In this document: one piece after another, positions 17,506 through 25,071 of the stretch
Layout: each line of letters starts with the position of its first letter
How positions within the stretch are numbered: position 1 is the first letter of the stretch
IMG/VR virus record: IMGVR_UViG_3300030838_000001
Span: 186,001 to 250,000 of that record
Source of the DNA: a virus
DNA length: 64,000 bases
Direction: 5' to 3' (one strand)
The notes under the pieces: model-generated
Told to the model about the DNA's origin: nothing
What the model saw: only the letters and a program-made list of their open reading frames with translations
The model's database searches: none
Program-made: the position numbers and the translations under genes

Positions 17506-18513
17506 ATGGGTTCAAACAATCCAACAGTACTAGAGCTTTTAAATAGCCCTGCTGACTGTATTATCTCAAAGCATCCTCTTTTTGACCTTATTCTTGAAAA
17601 TAAAGACAAGTTTATCACCAAAATCTGTAAAGATTCGTTTGGTGGTTATGCAAGACAACAAATCAAGAAAGCAAAGGGCCTAAACAAGAAACAAAATTGG
17701 GAACACGATAAGGTAGTGAGAAAAGACCTATTAGATTTCTGTTATGTTATTGAAGGAGATAAATCAATTCCTTGGAGAAAATGGAACAACGGAAAATATG
17801 ATGAAAAATTCATTGGTGCCGTAAATCTTCCAAACGCAAGAGACGTTTATGCTTTACACTACGATACAGTTGGTGAATTGACTCATTCTGAGATTCATCC
17901 TGTTAAAGACAGAGAATACAGAAAAATTATTCTTAAAGAAGCTGGTAAACCAATGGGATTAGGATATAAAGGACTTATCAACACTGGACAAGAAGACTCA
18001 GAAGGTAAGATTAACTATGGTATTTCAAACCAATTACGTCTATCTAGTATTCCAAAAGATGAAAAGGTTATTTGTAACATAGTTTACAACAAAGATGGTT
18101 ATTCAGAACACTGTAAAGATTTCAAAGAGTATGAAGAATGGTTGGAAAATCGTAATGAAGCTCGTTATGTTGAAACACAAGAACACGGTCAAAGAATTGA
18201 TGGTAAGAATATGATGCATTGTATGCGACTTATCAAAATGTCTCAAGAAATCGGAGAAGGTAAAGGTATCATCGTTAGAAGACCTGATGCTCAAGAACTT
18301 CTTAAAATTAGACGTGGTGAGGTTGATTTAGAAACACTTATTGCGCTTGCCGATGAAGAGATTGAAAAGATGGATAAAATCTTTGATAATTCAAACCTTC
18401 CATCAAGCGTTGACAAGAAACTTGTTAACCAACTATTAATAAAAATCCGTAAAGGGTTCTATAAAAAAGAAAAAAAATCATGGATATCTACTCTGCTCCA
18501 AAAGATACGATAA
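17506..18513 (+). CDS. PF10127-type nucleotidyltransferase, C-terminal part after in-frame TAA
   Basis: 335 aa, same frame as the preceding fragment; an ATG lies one codon after the stop, so reinitiation could supply this part as a second polypeptide. FGGYARQQIKKAKGLNKK and MMHCMRLIKMSQEI are typical of the family's helical C-terminal half. The nucleotidyltransferase acids are all in the first fragment, so activity would need both pieces or readthrough. Confidence 0.75.
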   Translation: MGSNNPTVLELLNSPADCIISKHPLFDLILENKDKFITKICKDSFGGYARQQIKKAKGLNKKQNWEHDKVVRKDLLDFCYVIEGDKSIPWRKWNNGKYDEKFIGAVNLPNARDVYALHYDTVGELTHSEIHPVKDREYRKIILKEAGKPMGLGYKGLINTGQEDSEGKINYGISNQLRLSSIPKDEKVICNIVYNKDGYSEHCKDFKEYEEWLENRNEARYVETQEHGQRIDGKNMMHCMRLIKMSQEIGEGKGIIVRRPDAQELLKIRRGEVDLETLIALADEEIEKMDKIFDNSNLPSSVDKKLVNQLLIKIRKGFYKKEKKSWISTLLQKIR

Positions 18514-19034
18514 GAACAAATTCAGGGTTATTCATCAACGTGTTTGAGACTGACCCTGATACTATCATAATCGAAGATGTTGCTCACGCACTAGCACACA
18601 TGCCAAGATTTGGTGCTCACTTGGATGAATTTTATTCAGTTGCGCAACATAGCGTATATTGCTTTAATCTTGCAATAATGCATGGACTTGAATACGGCCT
18701 AGCCGCTCTTCTTCACGATGCAAGTGAAGCATATATTCTAGATATGCCAACACCAATCAAGAGACACTTACCTGATTATCAGGCGGTGGAACACAAGTTG
18801 ATGATGGCTATTGCAAAGAAATTTGGTTTCGAGTTTCCATTGAATCCTGTTATTAAAGAAGTTGATAAAGAAGCATTGGATTATGAGTATAAGAATATGG
18901 TAAACGAAGATACTAAGGGTCTTGACCCTAATTTCGTTATCATGACACCAAAAGAGGCTAAAGCTGAATTCCTAGCAATGTTTCAATTGATTCAAAAATA
19001 TCTTGCAAAACAAGAGGTACACGAGGTTGATTAA
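18480..19034 (+). CDS. HD-domain phosphohydrolase (YfbR-like 5'-nucleotidase)
   Basis: 184 aa overlapping the previous gene by 34 bases. YSVAQHSVYCFNLA gives the first His, AALLHDASEAYILDMPTP the HD pair, and KEVDKEALDYE a distal Asp, the order seen in YfbR-type deoxynucleotide 5'-nucleotidases common in phages. Likely dNMP dephosphorylation or nucleotide turnover. Confidence 0.78.
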   Translation: MDIYSAPKDTIRTNSGLFINVFETDPDTIIIEDVAHALAHMPRFGAHLDEFYSVAQHSVYCFNLAIMHGLEYGLAALLHDASEAYILDMPTPIKRHLPDYQAVEHKLMMAIAKKFGFEFPLNPVIKEVDKEALDYEYKNMVNEDTKGLDPNFVIMTPKEAKAEFLAMFQLIQKYLAKQEVHEVD

Positions 19035-19357
19035 TCAACAAAAGGATTATGTTTTTGTAGAAATTTGATGTTATCATCAGCAATTTCACAATCACCAATA
19101 AAAGCAAATACTTCTTCATCTGATAACTTACGCCATTCGTTTTTGGCTTCAGTTTTAGATGAAAAGTGCTTACGGTGCATCCAACGTTCTACTTTAAGGT
19201 AGTTGTTAGATTCGTAGAATTTAAGTAAGACGATTTTATCAGGATTACCTGTTTGAAGCTGTTTTACCCTCTTTTTCGGGTCGTTCTTGGTAATTCCAAT
19301 TTTGTGTTTTTCGACACCATCTGTGTCGGTGCATAATAGTAAGTAGACATATCCCAT
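19031..19357 (-). CDS. GIY-YIG nuclease-like protein (T5orf172 type)
   Basis: 108 aa, one of two genes on the minus strand. GYVYLLLCTD...HKIGITKNDPKKRVKQLQTGNP is the GIY-YIG core in its T5orf172/Mug113 variant, followed by VERWMHRKHFSS with conserved His and Arg. Possible endonuclease or nucleic-acid end binder. Its own minus-strand promoter lies four bases from the ATG. Confidence 0.75.
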   Translation of the reverse strand: MGYVYLLLCTDTDGVEKHKIGITKNDPKKRVKQLQTGNPDKIVLLKFYESNNYLKVERWMHRKHFSSKTEAKNEWRKLSDEEVFAFIGDCEIADDNIKFLQKHNPFVD

Positions 19358-19361
19358 AATA

Positions 19362-19392
19362 CAAAGATACGAAGAAATACCTGGTAGGTCAA
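19362..19392 (-). promoter_or_regulatory. Minus-strand promoter, near-leaderless
   Basis: On the minus strand: TTG (19392-19390), 20-base spacer, TATCTTTG (19369-19362), then ATG at 19357. Confidence 0.7.
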
Positions 19393-19434
19393 GTAGTATC
19401 GAATAAAAAATTTAAAAAATAATTACAAAAAAGC

Positions 19435-19465
19435 TTGACTTATAAGAAAAAAGTTAGTACCTTTG
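19435..19465 (+). promoter_or_regulatory. Strong Bacteroidota-type promoter
   Basis: A-tract and GCTTG element, TTG 19435-19437, 20-base spacer, TACCTTTG 19458-19465; drives a short unit before the first tRNA group. Confidence 0.8.
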
Positions 19466-19518
19466 TATAACATTTAGAAATAAGTGTATATTTATAAACA
19501 AACAATAAACTAAAAATT

Positions 19519-19593
19519 ATGAAAACTTTAGCAAGCTTATTAGTCATTTTATTATGTTCACTAGTCGTGAACAGGGTGGGTTATGCCTGTTAA
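19519..19593 (+). CDS. Short hydrophobic leader-type peptide, 24 aa
   Basis: MKTLASLLVILLCSLVVNR followed by VGYAC and stop. It lies in a self-contained unit of promoter, conserved 5' leader, small ORF and terminator. An AACAGG/CCTGTT hairpin overlaps its last codons. The last sense codon is Cys and the next gene is tRNA-Cys; whether that is regulatory is speculation. Confidence 0.45.
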   Translation: MKTLASLLVILLCSLVVNRVGYAC

Positions 19594-19620
19594 GTAGAGT
19601 TATTTTTACTTAAACAATAT

Positions 19621-19657
19621 AATCCCATCTATTAAAATTAGATGGGATTTTTTTTTT
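19621..19657 (+). terminator. Rho-independent terminator
   Basis: Ten-pair hairpin ATCCCATCTA/TAGATGGGAT followed by nine Ts; ends the short unit upstream of tRNA-Cys, or could act as an attenuator. Confidence 0.85.
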
Positions 19658-19665
19658 ACATATAT

Positions 19666-19748
19666 GCCGTGGTACCAAAGTGGTTGAATGGGGTGGTCTG
19701 CAAAACCATTAGCGAAAGCTCTCGTCGGTTCGAATCCGACCCACGGTT
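19666..19748 (+). tRNA. tRNA-Cys(GCA) with extended variable arm
   Basis: Acceptor GCCGTGG/CCACGGT (G1-U72), loop CTGCAAA, T-arm GTCGG/CCGAC, U73 as expected for Cys. The variable region contains a small AGC-GAAA-GCT hairpin, unusual because tRNA-Cys normally has a short variable loop. No CCA encoded. Confidence 0.85.
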
Positions 19749-19762
19749 CAAAAAAGAGTATT

Positions 19763-20137
19763 ATGAATGAAATAGAAATCAAAAAAGACTTATATAAGTC
19801 TAAAGCAATGGCTAAATTTAGTCATTACAAAGCTGGTGAATTGTTTTACAATGTTGAACTGATAGACGGAATATATCAATTCCCAATCTCAACAGTAGAA
19901 GATAAAGAAACTGAAGTGCTTTACGAAGTTAAGGTTGTTTCAAATAACATAGATGGTGAAAAGGCTTCTAAACAAGCAGAGCCTATCAAGATTATTGTTA
20001 ATGAGAAACAATTATCAGAAGACTTAGGAGAAACTGAATTTGCTAATGAAATTAAGGGTTCTGAGTTGATTAGATGGATATTCAAAGCTATCAAGGCTGA
20101 AAAGATAAGAAAAATTGGTACCAAGCCAGTTCGTTAA
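19763..20137 (+). CDS. Hypothetical protein, 124 aa
   Basis: ATG at 19763 is chosen because the upstream frame runs through tRNA-Cys. Starts 14 bases after that tRNA. Acidic N-terminus, beta-rich centre and a basic C-terminal helix (WIFKAIKAEKIRKIG). Function unknown. Confidence 0.65.
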   Translation: MNEIEIKKDLYKSKAMAKFSHYKAGELFYNVELIDGIYQFPISTVEDKETEVLYEVKVVSNNIDGEKASKQAEPIKIIVNEKQLSEDLGETEFANEIKGSELIRWIFKAIKAEKIRKIGTKPVR

Positions 20138-20191
20138 AACGGAGAAATAATTGGGTATCAAGGATAAAATAGGTAACTCAGGTTACCATTT

Positions 20192-20263
20192 GGGAGTGTA
20201 GCTCAGAGGAAGAGCGGTTGTGTTACATACAACAGGTCGGGATTTCAAAATTCCCCGTTCCCA
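20192..20263 (+). tRNA. tRNA-Val(TAC)
   Basis: Acceptor GGGAGTG/CGTTCCC, D-arm GCTC/GAGC, anticodon stem GTTGT/ACAAC with loop GTTACAT, T-loop TTCAAAA with one weak T-stem pair. Preceded by a GGTAAC/GTTACC hairpin at 20172-20187. Confidence 0.8.
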
Positions 20264-20294
20264 CAAAAATAACGTAAACTAAAAAATACTGAAT

Positions 20295-20438
20295 ATGGAT
20301 TTTAATTGTGTATATTGCAAAAAGTCTCACGGGGTTATGACAATAGTTGACGGAAATATGGTTCATCTATCCTGCTTGAAAGATTATATTGCTGAAAATG
20401 AGTATGATAGTGAAGTAGAAGAAATTCTTGAAGAATAA
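20295..20438 (+). CDS. Small zinc-ribbon-like protein, 47 aa
   Basis: CVYCKKSHG and HLSCLKDY give a C-x2-C...C pattern with His; the rest is acidic. It lies between two tRNA genes. Function unknown. Confidence 0.6.
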   Translation: MDFNCVYCKKSHGVMTIVDGNMVHLSCLKDYIAENEYDSEVEEILEE

Positions 20439-20441
20439 ATC

Positions 20442-20515
20442 GTCGAGGTGGTGAAATTGGTAAACACGGTAAGTTCAAACCTTACATGCTGAGGGTTCGA
20501 GTCCCTTCTTCGATA
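20442..20515 (+). tRNA. tRNA-Leu(CAA), short variable loop
   Basis: Acceptor GTCGAGG/CTTCGAT (G1-U72), Leu-like D-arm, stem GTAAG/CTTAC, loop TTCAAAC, T-arm GAGGG/CCCTT, A73. The variable loop is only five bases, although bacterial tRNA-Leu normally has a long arm. Confidence 0.82.
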
Positions 20516-20624
20516 CTGTTCTTGCACAAAGTGTAAGGGACTTGGGTGGGTGACTAGAGTCAATATGTTCACTGCAATCGCAATCCCTAAAGTTGCGCTC
20601 CCCATCTACGGGATGGGGTATTTT

Positions 20625-20698
20625 GGCCCTGTAGCCCAATTGGTAGAGGCATCAGATTTAAATCCTGTATAGTGTGGGTTCGAATCCCATCGGGGCTA
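20625..20698 (+). tRNA. tRNA, anticodon TAA (Leu?), short variable loop
   Basis: Acceptor GGCCCTG/CGGGGCT (G1-U72), loop TTTAAAT with an A-C mismatch at 31-39, T-arm GTGGG/CCCAT. UAA anticodon would read Leu codons, but the body is class I. The same loop recurs in the gene at 32410. Confidence 0.7.
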
Positions 20699-20755
20699 CT
20701 ACATCTCCCTAGGGAGAAGGTGCTGGTTGATGAGCTGACCTTATAGCTCATATTT

Positions 20756-20835
20756 GTCGGGGTGATGAAATTGGTAGACATGAGGTCCTTAAACGGCCTT
20801 GCTTAAGCATACGGGTTCGAGTCCCGTTCCCGATA
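20756..20835 (+). tRNA. tRNA-Leu(TAA), long variable arm
   Basis: Acceptor GTCGGGG/TCCCGAT (G1-U72), loop CTTAAAC, variable arm TGCTTAAGCAT, T-arm ACGGG/CCCGT, A73. Ordinary class II tRNA-Leu. Confidence 0.9.
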
Positions 20836-20850
20836 CTAAAAAGAAATAAA

Positions 20851-21066
20851 ATGGGAAAAATATTAGAAATAACAGAAAAGGTACCACAGGTTGCAAAGCT
20901 TCCTGATGGAGTTTACAACGGAACTTGGGGTGGTTATGTAATTGAACTTGTTTATCAAGGTAAAACATTTCAACTTAAAACAGAAGAAGGTGTCAGAGGT
21001 ATGGGATTCAAGGTAGTTGTATTTGTAAAGGACGGAGTAGCAACCTATGAAGAAATAAATAACTAA
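20851..21066 (+). CDS. Hypothetical protein, 71 aa
   Basis: Begins 15 bases after tRNA-Leu and lies inside the tRNA group. Beta-rich (DGVYNGTWGGYVIELVYQG), no motif recognised. Confidence 0.6.
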   Translation: MGKILEITEKVPQVAKLPDGVYNGTWGGYVIELVYQGKTFQLKTEEGVRGMGFKVVVFVKDGVATYEEINN

Positions 21067-21072
21067 AATAAT

Positions 21073-21146
21073 GCACGTGTAGCCCAATTGGAAGAGGCGA
21101 TGGTCTTAGAAGCCATACAGTGTGGGTTCGAATCCCATCATGTGTA
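21073..21146 (+). tRNA. tRNA-Leu(TAG), short variable loop
   Basis: Acceptor GCACGTG/CATGTGT (G1-U72), stem ATGGT/GCCAT, loop CTTAGAA, variable ACAGT, T-arm GTGGG/CCCAT, A73. Another Leu anticodon on a class I body. Confidence 0.85.
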
Positions 21147-21160
21147 CAAAAACAAAGAAA

Positions 21161-21370
21161 ATGGGAATATTAAAAATTCATAATGCAGGATTAACAGGGT
21201 ATTATTTGGAGCAAACTCTTGGTGGTAAACCTCTTATAGATTCAGGACTTATAATTAGTCAAGAAGACGATGATTCAGATGAACCATCAACAATTGAGCT
21301 TCATTATACTGATGAAAAGGACCTAGAAGCTAAGGTATCAATAATTATTGAAATGTTAACTGATAAATAA
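21161..21370 (+). CDS. Hypothetical acidic protein, 69 aa
   Basis: ATG at 21161 follows tRNA-Leu(TAG) by 14 bases; the longer upstream frame is tRNA sequence. C-terminal half is acidic. No motif recognised. Confidence 0.6.
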   Translation: MGILKIHNAGLTGYYLEQTLGGKPLIDSGLIISQEDDDSDEPSTIELHYTDEKDLEAKVSIIIEMLTDK

Positions 21371-21393
21371 TAGGAAATGTCATTTATTTGTTA

Positions 21394-21401
21394 TACCTTT
21401 G
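21394..21401 (+). promoter_or_regulatory. Promoter -7 box
   Basis: TACCTTTG 14 bases before the HAD gene at 21416; the -33 TTG is weak. Confidence 0.6.
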
Positions 21402-21415
21402 TAAAAAATTAAGCT

Positions 21416-21826
21416 ATGGATAATGTAATACTACTAGATTTAGACGGAGTTCTGATAACAACGAAGCCTTGGGAATCAGATGTAATTATTGAAGACGGAT
21501 TTGCCCAATTCAACGAAAAATCAGTTGCAAAGCTAAACGAATACTTGGAATCAACAGGCTACGATATAGTATTAACTTCATCAAGACGTTATACGACTGA
21601 AATAGACCAAATGAACGAGTTTTTCAAGGCAAGAGGTATCAAAGGACAGATAATTCAATATCTTCCGTTATATGACCTAGATTTGCGTTATTCAAGATAT
21701 GATGAGGTAATGAGATTCATTATGAAGCATAGGCCTGAGAATTATTTGGTAATTGATGATGATAAGTCTCTTGCGAAGTTAGGTAACAACAAATGGATTA
21801 AAACTGACCCAATGATTGGTTTATGA
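21416..21826 (+). CDS. HAD-like phosphatase domain, RNA-repair-associated type
   Basis: 136 aa. ILLDLDGVLI (motif I, DxD), IVLTSSRR (motif II) and YLVIDDDKSLAKLG (motif IV acidic pair) define a HAD hydrolase. The small cap-less form with a TSSRR motif resembles HAD domains found in bacterial 'Swiss Army knife' RNA-repair proteins, which may remove 3' phosphates. Could also be a generic nucleotidase. Confidence 0.72.
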   Translation: MDNVILLDLDGVLITTKPWESDVIIEDGFAQFNEKSVAKLNEYLESTGYDIVLTSSRRYTTEIDQMNEFFKARGIKGQIIQYLPLYDLDLRYSRYDEVMRFIMKHRPENYLVIDDDKSLAKLGNNKWIKTDPMIGL

Positions 21827-22059
21827 TAAGATATTTTTGCGATAACAAAAGACATATTGTATGTTTACCTTATTCCGTTGAAAATCTTCATAAGATGGCT
21901 GAGGACTTGGGTTTAAACAGAAGATGGTTTCATAAAGGGAAAAATAACAATTCTCATTATGATATGCCGATAAAAGAAATAGCAGTTATTACTGCAAAGT
22001 GTGAATTAGTAACCAGTGAAGAAATAGTTGATATTATACGTGGAAGATTTACAAAATAA
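21823..22059 (+). CDS. DUF4031-like protein
   Basis: 78 aa, ATGA overlap with the HAD gene. VENLHKMAEDLGLNRRWFH and NSHYDMPIKE match the DUF4031 pattern of conserved His, Trp and Tyr. Function unknown; coupling to the HAD gene suggests a shared nucleic-acid role. Confidence 0.6.
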   Translation: MIRYFCDNKRHIVCLPYSVENLHKMAEDLGLNRRWFHKGKNNNSHYDMPIKEIAVITAKCELVTSEEIVDIIRGRFTK

Positions 22060-22234
22060 GTTAGAAATACTAAATAGCAATTATTGGGAACATTTCAAGT
22101 TTGCTAAGGACTTGGCAGGGTTTTTAGCCCATGACCATCCTAGAAGACGAAGAATAGAAGAGAAGTTAAACGAAATGGTTGATGAAATTCAAGAATTGAA
22201 TCGACTATTACAAAATAAAAACAAGGGAGTATAG
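22040..22234 (+). CDS. Small helical protein, 64 aa (GTG start)
   Basis: Frame overlaps the preceding gene; GTG at 22040 is the most plausible start because no ATG occurs early. HDHPRRRRIEEKLNEMVDEI is a charged helix. Its stop lies inside the following tRNA-Val. Uncertain gene. Confidence 0.4.
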   Translation: MEDLQNKLEILNSNYWEHFKFAKDLAGFLAHDHPRRRRIEEKLNEMVDEIQELNRLLQNKNKGV

Positions 22235-22300
22235 CTCAGTTGGTTCAGCAGCGTCTCGTTTACACCGAGAAGGTCGGGGGTTCGAATCCCTCTACTCCTA
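22225..22300 (+). tRNA. tRNA-Val(TAC)
   Basis: Acceptor GGGAGTA/TACTCCT (G1-U72), stem TCTCG/CGAGA, loop TTTACAC, variable AGGTC, T-arm GGGGG/CCCTC. Second Val(TAC) in this group. Confidence 0.9.
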
Positions 22301-22305
22301 CTAAA

Positions 22306-22382
22306 AGATAGTTTCAGCAAGCAAACGGTTAAAAATTTGTCTCATAAACAAACTGAGTGGTTCAATCCCACAAAACTATCTT
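22306..22382 (+). tRNA. D-armless tRNA-like element, anticodon CAT
   Basis: Acceptor AGATAGTTT pairs AAACTATCT for nine bases. Anticodon stem TTTGT/ACAAA carries a canonical loop CTCATAA, and a T-arm-like GTGG-TTCAATC-CCAC follows. The D-arm is replaced by unpaired A-rich sequence beginning TTTCAGCAA. Could be an unusual Met/Ile2 tRNA or decoy RNA. Confidence 0.5.
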
Positions 22383-22388
22383 GAATTT

Positions 22389-22471
22389 GGCCGAGTGGTG
22401 GAATTGGTAGACACGCTAGTTTAAGAAGCTAGTGCTGTAATGGCATGCGGGTTCGAGTCCCGCCTTGGTCA
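22389..22471 (+). tRNA. tRNA-Leu(AAG), long variable arm
   Basis: Acceptor GGCCGAG/CTTGGTC, stem CTAGT/GCTAG, loop TTAAGAA, long variable arm, T-arm GCGGG/CCCGC, A73. A34 is uncommon in bacterial tRNA-Leu. Confidence 0.85.
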
Positions 22472-22493
22472 CAAACGTTTTAAATAAATTATT

Positions 22494-23762
22494 ATGGAAA
22501 ATACAGAATATGTCTGTGTAATGTTCCCTTATCCTTCAGGAGATGGATTACATGTTGGGCATGTCTATAACTACGCAATCGTCGATAGTTATTGCCGATG
22601 GAAACGTTACAATAAAATTCCAGTCTTTCAACCATTTGGATATGATTCATTTGGATTGCCAGCGGAAAACTACGCAAAAAAGGTCGGTAGAGACCCAAAA
22701 GAAGTCACTTACGAAAATATCGCAAAGTTCCGTAAACAAATGGAACGAATGAACACTCAATATGAAGAATTATTAGTTACATCTGATGAATCTTACTATG
22801 TATGGAGTCAAAGATTATTTACTGAATTACATAGCAGAGGGTTAGCCTACCAAAAGATGGGTCCTGTAAATCATTGTTCAAGCTGTGAAACAGTCTTGGC
22901 TAATGAACAAGTTAAGGACGACCATTGTGAAAGATGTGGTACAAGAGTAGAAATCAAAGATTTAAACCAATGGTATTTCAAAATTACTGACTATAAGCAA
23001 CGATTAATTGATAACTTGGATAAGATTGATTATCCTGAGAAAACAAAGAAACAGCAATTGCATTGGTTAGAGAACTTAAATGATTGGTGTGTTTCAAGAC
23101 AGCGAAAATGGGGAACTCCAATACCGTTGATTGATTCAGAAGACACCTTAGATACATTCGTTGATAGTTCATTCTATTTTTTAAGATACTTGGACCCAAA
23201 TAACTTAGAAGAATTGGTTGATATCAATAAAGCTAAGCAAGTTGACTTATATGTTGGTGGAAACGAACATGCTTGTATGCACTTGATTTATGCTAGGTTT
23301 ATCACGATGTTCTTACATGATTGTGGTTATATCCCTTTTGATGAGCCTTTTAAGAAGGTAATTCACCAAGGAATGATTACTCATAATGGAGAAAAAATGT
23401 CCAAGTCAAAAGGCAACGTAATAAATCCTGATGATTATGACCCTGATGAATTGAGGTTATATTCAATGTTTATCGGCCATTATTTTGACGGTGGAGATTG
23501 GGATGATTCAAAGATTAGCGGAATTAGACGTTTTATTGGAAGATTTGGTAAATGGACAAATGAATCTACTCAAGAAGGTGAAACTATTGACTTAACAGCA
23601 TTTAAAGAGACTATTAATGGTTATGTAATATCGTTTAAGTTCAATAAGGTTGTTAGTACATTCATGGAGTTTTACAACAAGAATAAGAACAAAACATTAA
23701 GTGTATCAACAGCTAACGATTTGATTGAAATCTTACGTGTGTTTGCACCGAGTTTTAAATAA
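22494..23762 (+). CDS. leuS: Leucyl-tRNA synthetase lacking the CP1 editing domain
   Basis: 422 aa, half the usual length. The catalytic core is clear: MFPYPSGDGLHVGHVYNY (HIGH), the zinc-type CSSCET...CERCG insert, NDWCVSRQRKWGTPIP, and KMSKSKGNVINPDDY (KMSKS). HWLENLNDWCVSRQ shows the enzyme passes straight from the W-x-E region to the R-x-W-G-T region, so the editing domain is absent. The C-terminal domains are short. It follows the Leu tRNA group by 22 bases and presumably charges those tRNAs. Confidence 0.92.
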   Translation: MENTEYVCVMFPYPSGDGLHVGHVYNYAIVDSYCRWKRYNKIPVFQPFGYDSFGLPAENYAKKVGRDPKEVTYENIAKFRKQMERMNTQYEELLVTSDESYYVWSQRLFTELHSRGLAYQKMGPVNHCSSCETVLANEQVKDDHCERCGTRVEIKDLNQWYFKITDYKQRLIDNLDKIDYPEKTKKQQLHWLENLNDWCVSRQRKWGTPIPLIDSEDTLDTFVDSSFYFLRYLDPNNLEELVDINKAKQVDLYVGGNEHACMHLIYARFITMFLHDCGYIPFDEPFKKVIHQGMITHNGEKMSKSKGNVINPDDYDPDELRLYSMFIGHYFDGGDWDDSKISGIRRFIGRFGKWTNESTQEGETIDLTAFKETINGYVISFKFNKVVSTFMEFYNKNKNKTLSVSTANDLIEILRVFAPSFK

Positions 23763-23768
23763 AATAAT

Positions 23769-24623
23769 ATGAAAAAAGTATTGGTTACTGGCGCAAATAG
23801 TCAGTTAGCATCTGAAATCAAGGAACTAGAGCTTAATTATCCTAGACTTGAATTCATCTTTGCTGATAAGACAGAATTTCCGCTGGACAAGAAAGAAGAC
23901 ATAATTACTAACTTTAAGAAGATAAAGCCCGATGTTGTAATCAATTGTGCGGCTTATACCGCAGTTGATAAGGCAGAAGACGATACAATGACAGCAGACG
24001 CTGTAAATCGTTTAGGTGTAGGTATTCTTGCCAAGTTATGTCATGAATCTGACACACAACTAATCCACATTTCAACAGACTACGTATTTGATGGTGAATC
24101 TCCGATTCCTTATAAAGAAGACGATATTCCAAATCCAAAAAATGCTTATGGTCTTACGAAACTAGCGGGTGAAATGGTTTGTCAAGAGAATTGTCCTAAT
24201 AGTGTCGTAATCAGAACATCTTGGTTGTATTCCATCTTTGGAAACAATTTCGTGAAGACAATGCTTAGACTAATGAGTGAAAGAGATACCTTCGGTGTTG
24301 TAAATGACCAAATTGGTTCTCCAACATATGCTGGCGACTTGGCTCAAGCTATCATGGATATCATAGAGTTTAAGACTTGGATTGGTGGAATATATCACTA
24401 TTCAAATGAAGGTAATATTTCATGGTTTGAATTTGCACTAGCAATCAAAGAAATAGCTGAAGAGACTTGTAATATCAAGCCAATTGATTCATCAAGTTAT
24501 CCAACACCAGCAAAGCGACCCAATTATTCGTTACTAGATAATACCAAGATACAAGAAGTCTATGGAATACAAACCATTGATTATCTGATAAGTCTGAGAA
24601 GGATGATGGAAAAACTAGGTTAA
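23769..24623 (+). CDS. dTDP-4-dehydrorhamnose reductase-like (RmlD) SDR
   Basis: 284 aa, family length. VLVTGANSQLASEI is the Rossmann glycine loop, STDYVFDGE and YGLTKLAGE hold the Tyr-x-x-x-Lys catalytic pair, and VNDQIGSPTYAGDLA is a typical RmlD segment. It reduces dTDP-4-keto-rhamnose or a related sugar nucleotide. Follows leuS by 6 bases. Could supply a sugar for DNA or capsid modification or alter host polysaccharide. Confidence 0.88.
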   Translation: MKKVLVTGANSQLASEIKELELNYPRLEFIFADKTEFPLDKKEDIITNFKKIKPDVVINCAAYTAVDKAEDDTMTADAVNRLGVGILAKLCHESDTQLIHISTDYVFDGESPIPYKEDDIPNPKNAYGLTKLAGEMVCQENCPNSVVIRTSWLYSIFGNNFVKTMLRLMSERDTFGVVNDQIGSPTYAGDLAQAIMDIIEFKTWIGGIYHYSNEGNISWFEFALAIKEIAEETCNIKPIDSSSYPTPAKRPNYSLLDNTKIQEVYGIQTIDYLISLRRMMEKLG

Positions 24624-24661
24624 GTAGCTTCATTTTTATATGTTATTGGATATTTATTAGT

Positions 24662-25006
24662 ATGGAAACAAAATCACTAATAAAAAAACTACTACATGAA
24701 AATCTTTTAAAAGAGGAATTCAATTATGAAATAGAACACCTAGATAGCTACAATGGACAAGATAATTACGAATTGGGGTTATATCAAGACGGTGAAATCA
24801 TTGGACTTGTTCAATATACAATTTATAACGATATCTTAAAGGTTAGCGATATTCTTGTTAGACCTGAATATCGTAGGCAAGGAATGGGTTCAAGAATGAT
24901 GCAATACATTAAAACCAAGCATCCAACAGCTAAATATGAACCATCAATGATGACTGATTTAGGAGCCCAATTTAAACATAAGGAAATACAAGATTTAAAT
25001 AAATAA
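24662..25006 (+). CDS. GNAT-family acetyltransferase
   Basis: 114 aa. VSDILVRPEYRRQGMGSRMMQYIK contains the acetyl-CoA pyrophosphate loop (R-x-x-G-x-G). The N-terminus is a separate amphipathic helix (IKKLLHENLLKEE), similar to that of the 2H protein at 61698. Acceptor substrate unknown. Confidence 0.8.
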   Translation: METKSLIKKLLHENLLKEEFNYEIEHLDSYNGQDNYELGLYQDGEIIGLVQYTIYNDILKVSDILVRPEYRRQGMGSRMMQYIKTKHPTAKYEPSMMTDLGAQFKHKEIQDLNK

Positions 25007-25046
25007 AAAAAATAAGCTAATGATTAGGTTCGTTAGCTTTTTTTAT
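25007..25046 (+). terminator. Terminator abutting the next promoter
   Basis: AAGCTAA/TTAGCTT hairpin with flanking A- and T-runs; the -7 box of the next promoter starts two bases later. Confidence 0.75.
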
Positions 25047-25047
25047 T

Positions 25048-25055
25048 TACCTTTG
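25048..25055 (+). promoter_or_regulatory. Promoter -7 box
   Basis: TACCTTTG immediately after the terminator T-run, 16 bases before the ATG at 25072. Confidence 0.65.
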
Positions 25056-25071
25056 TTAAAAATTAAACGAT

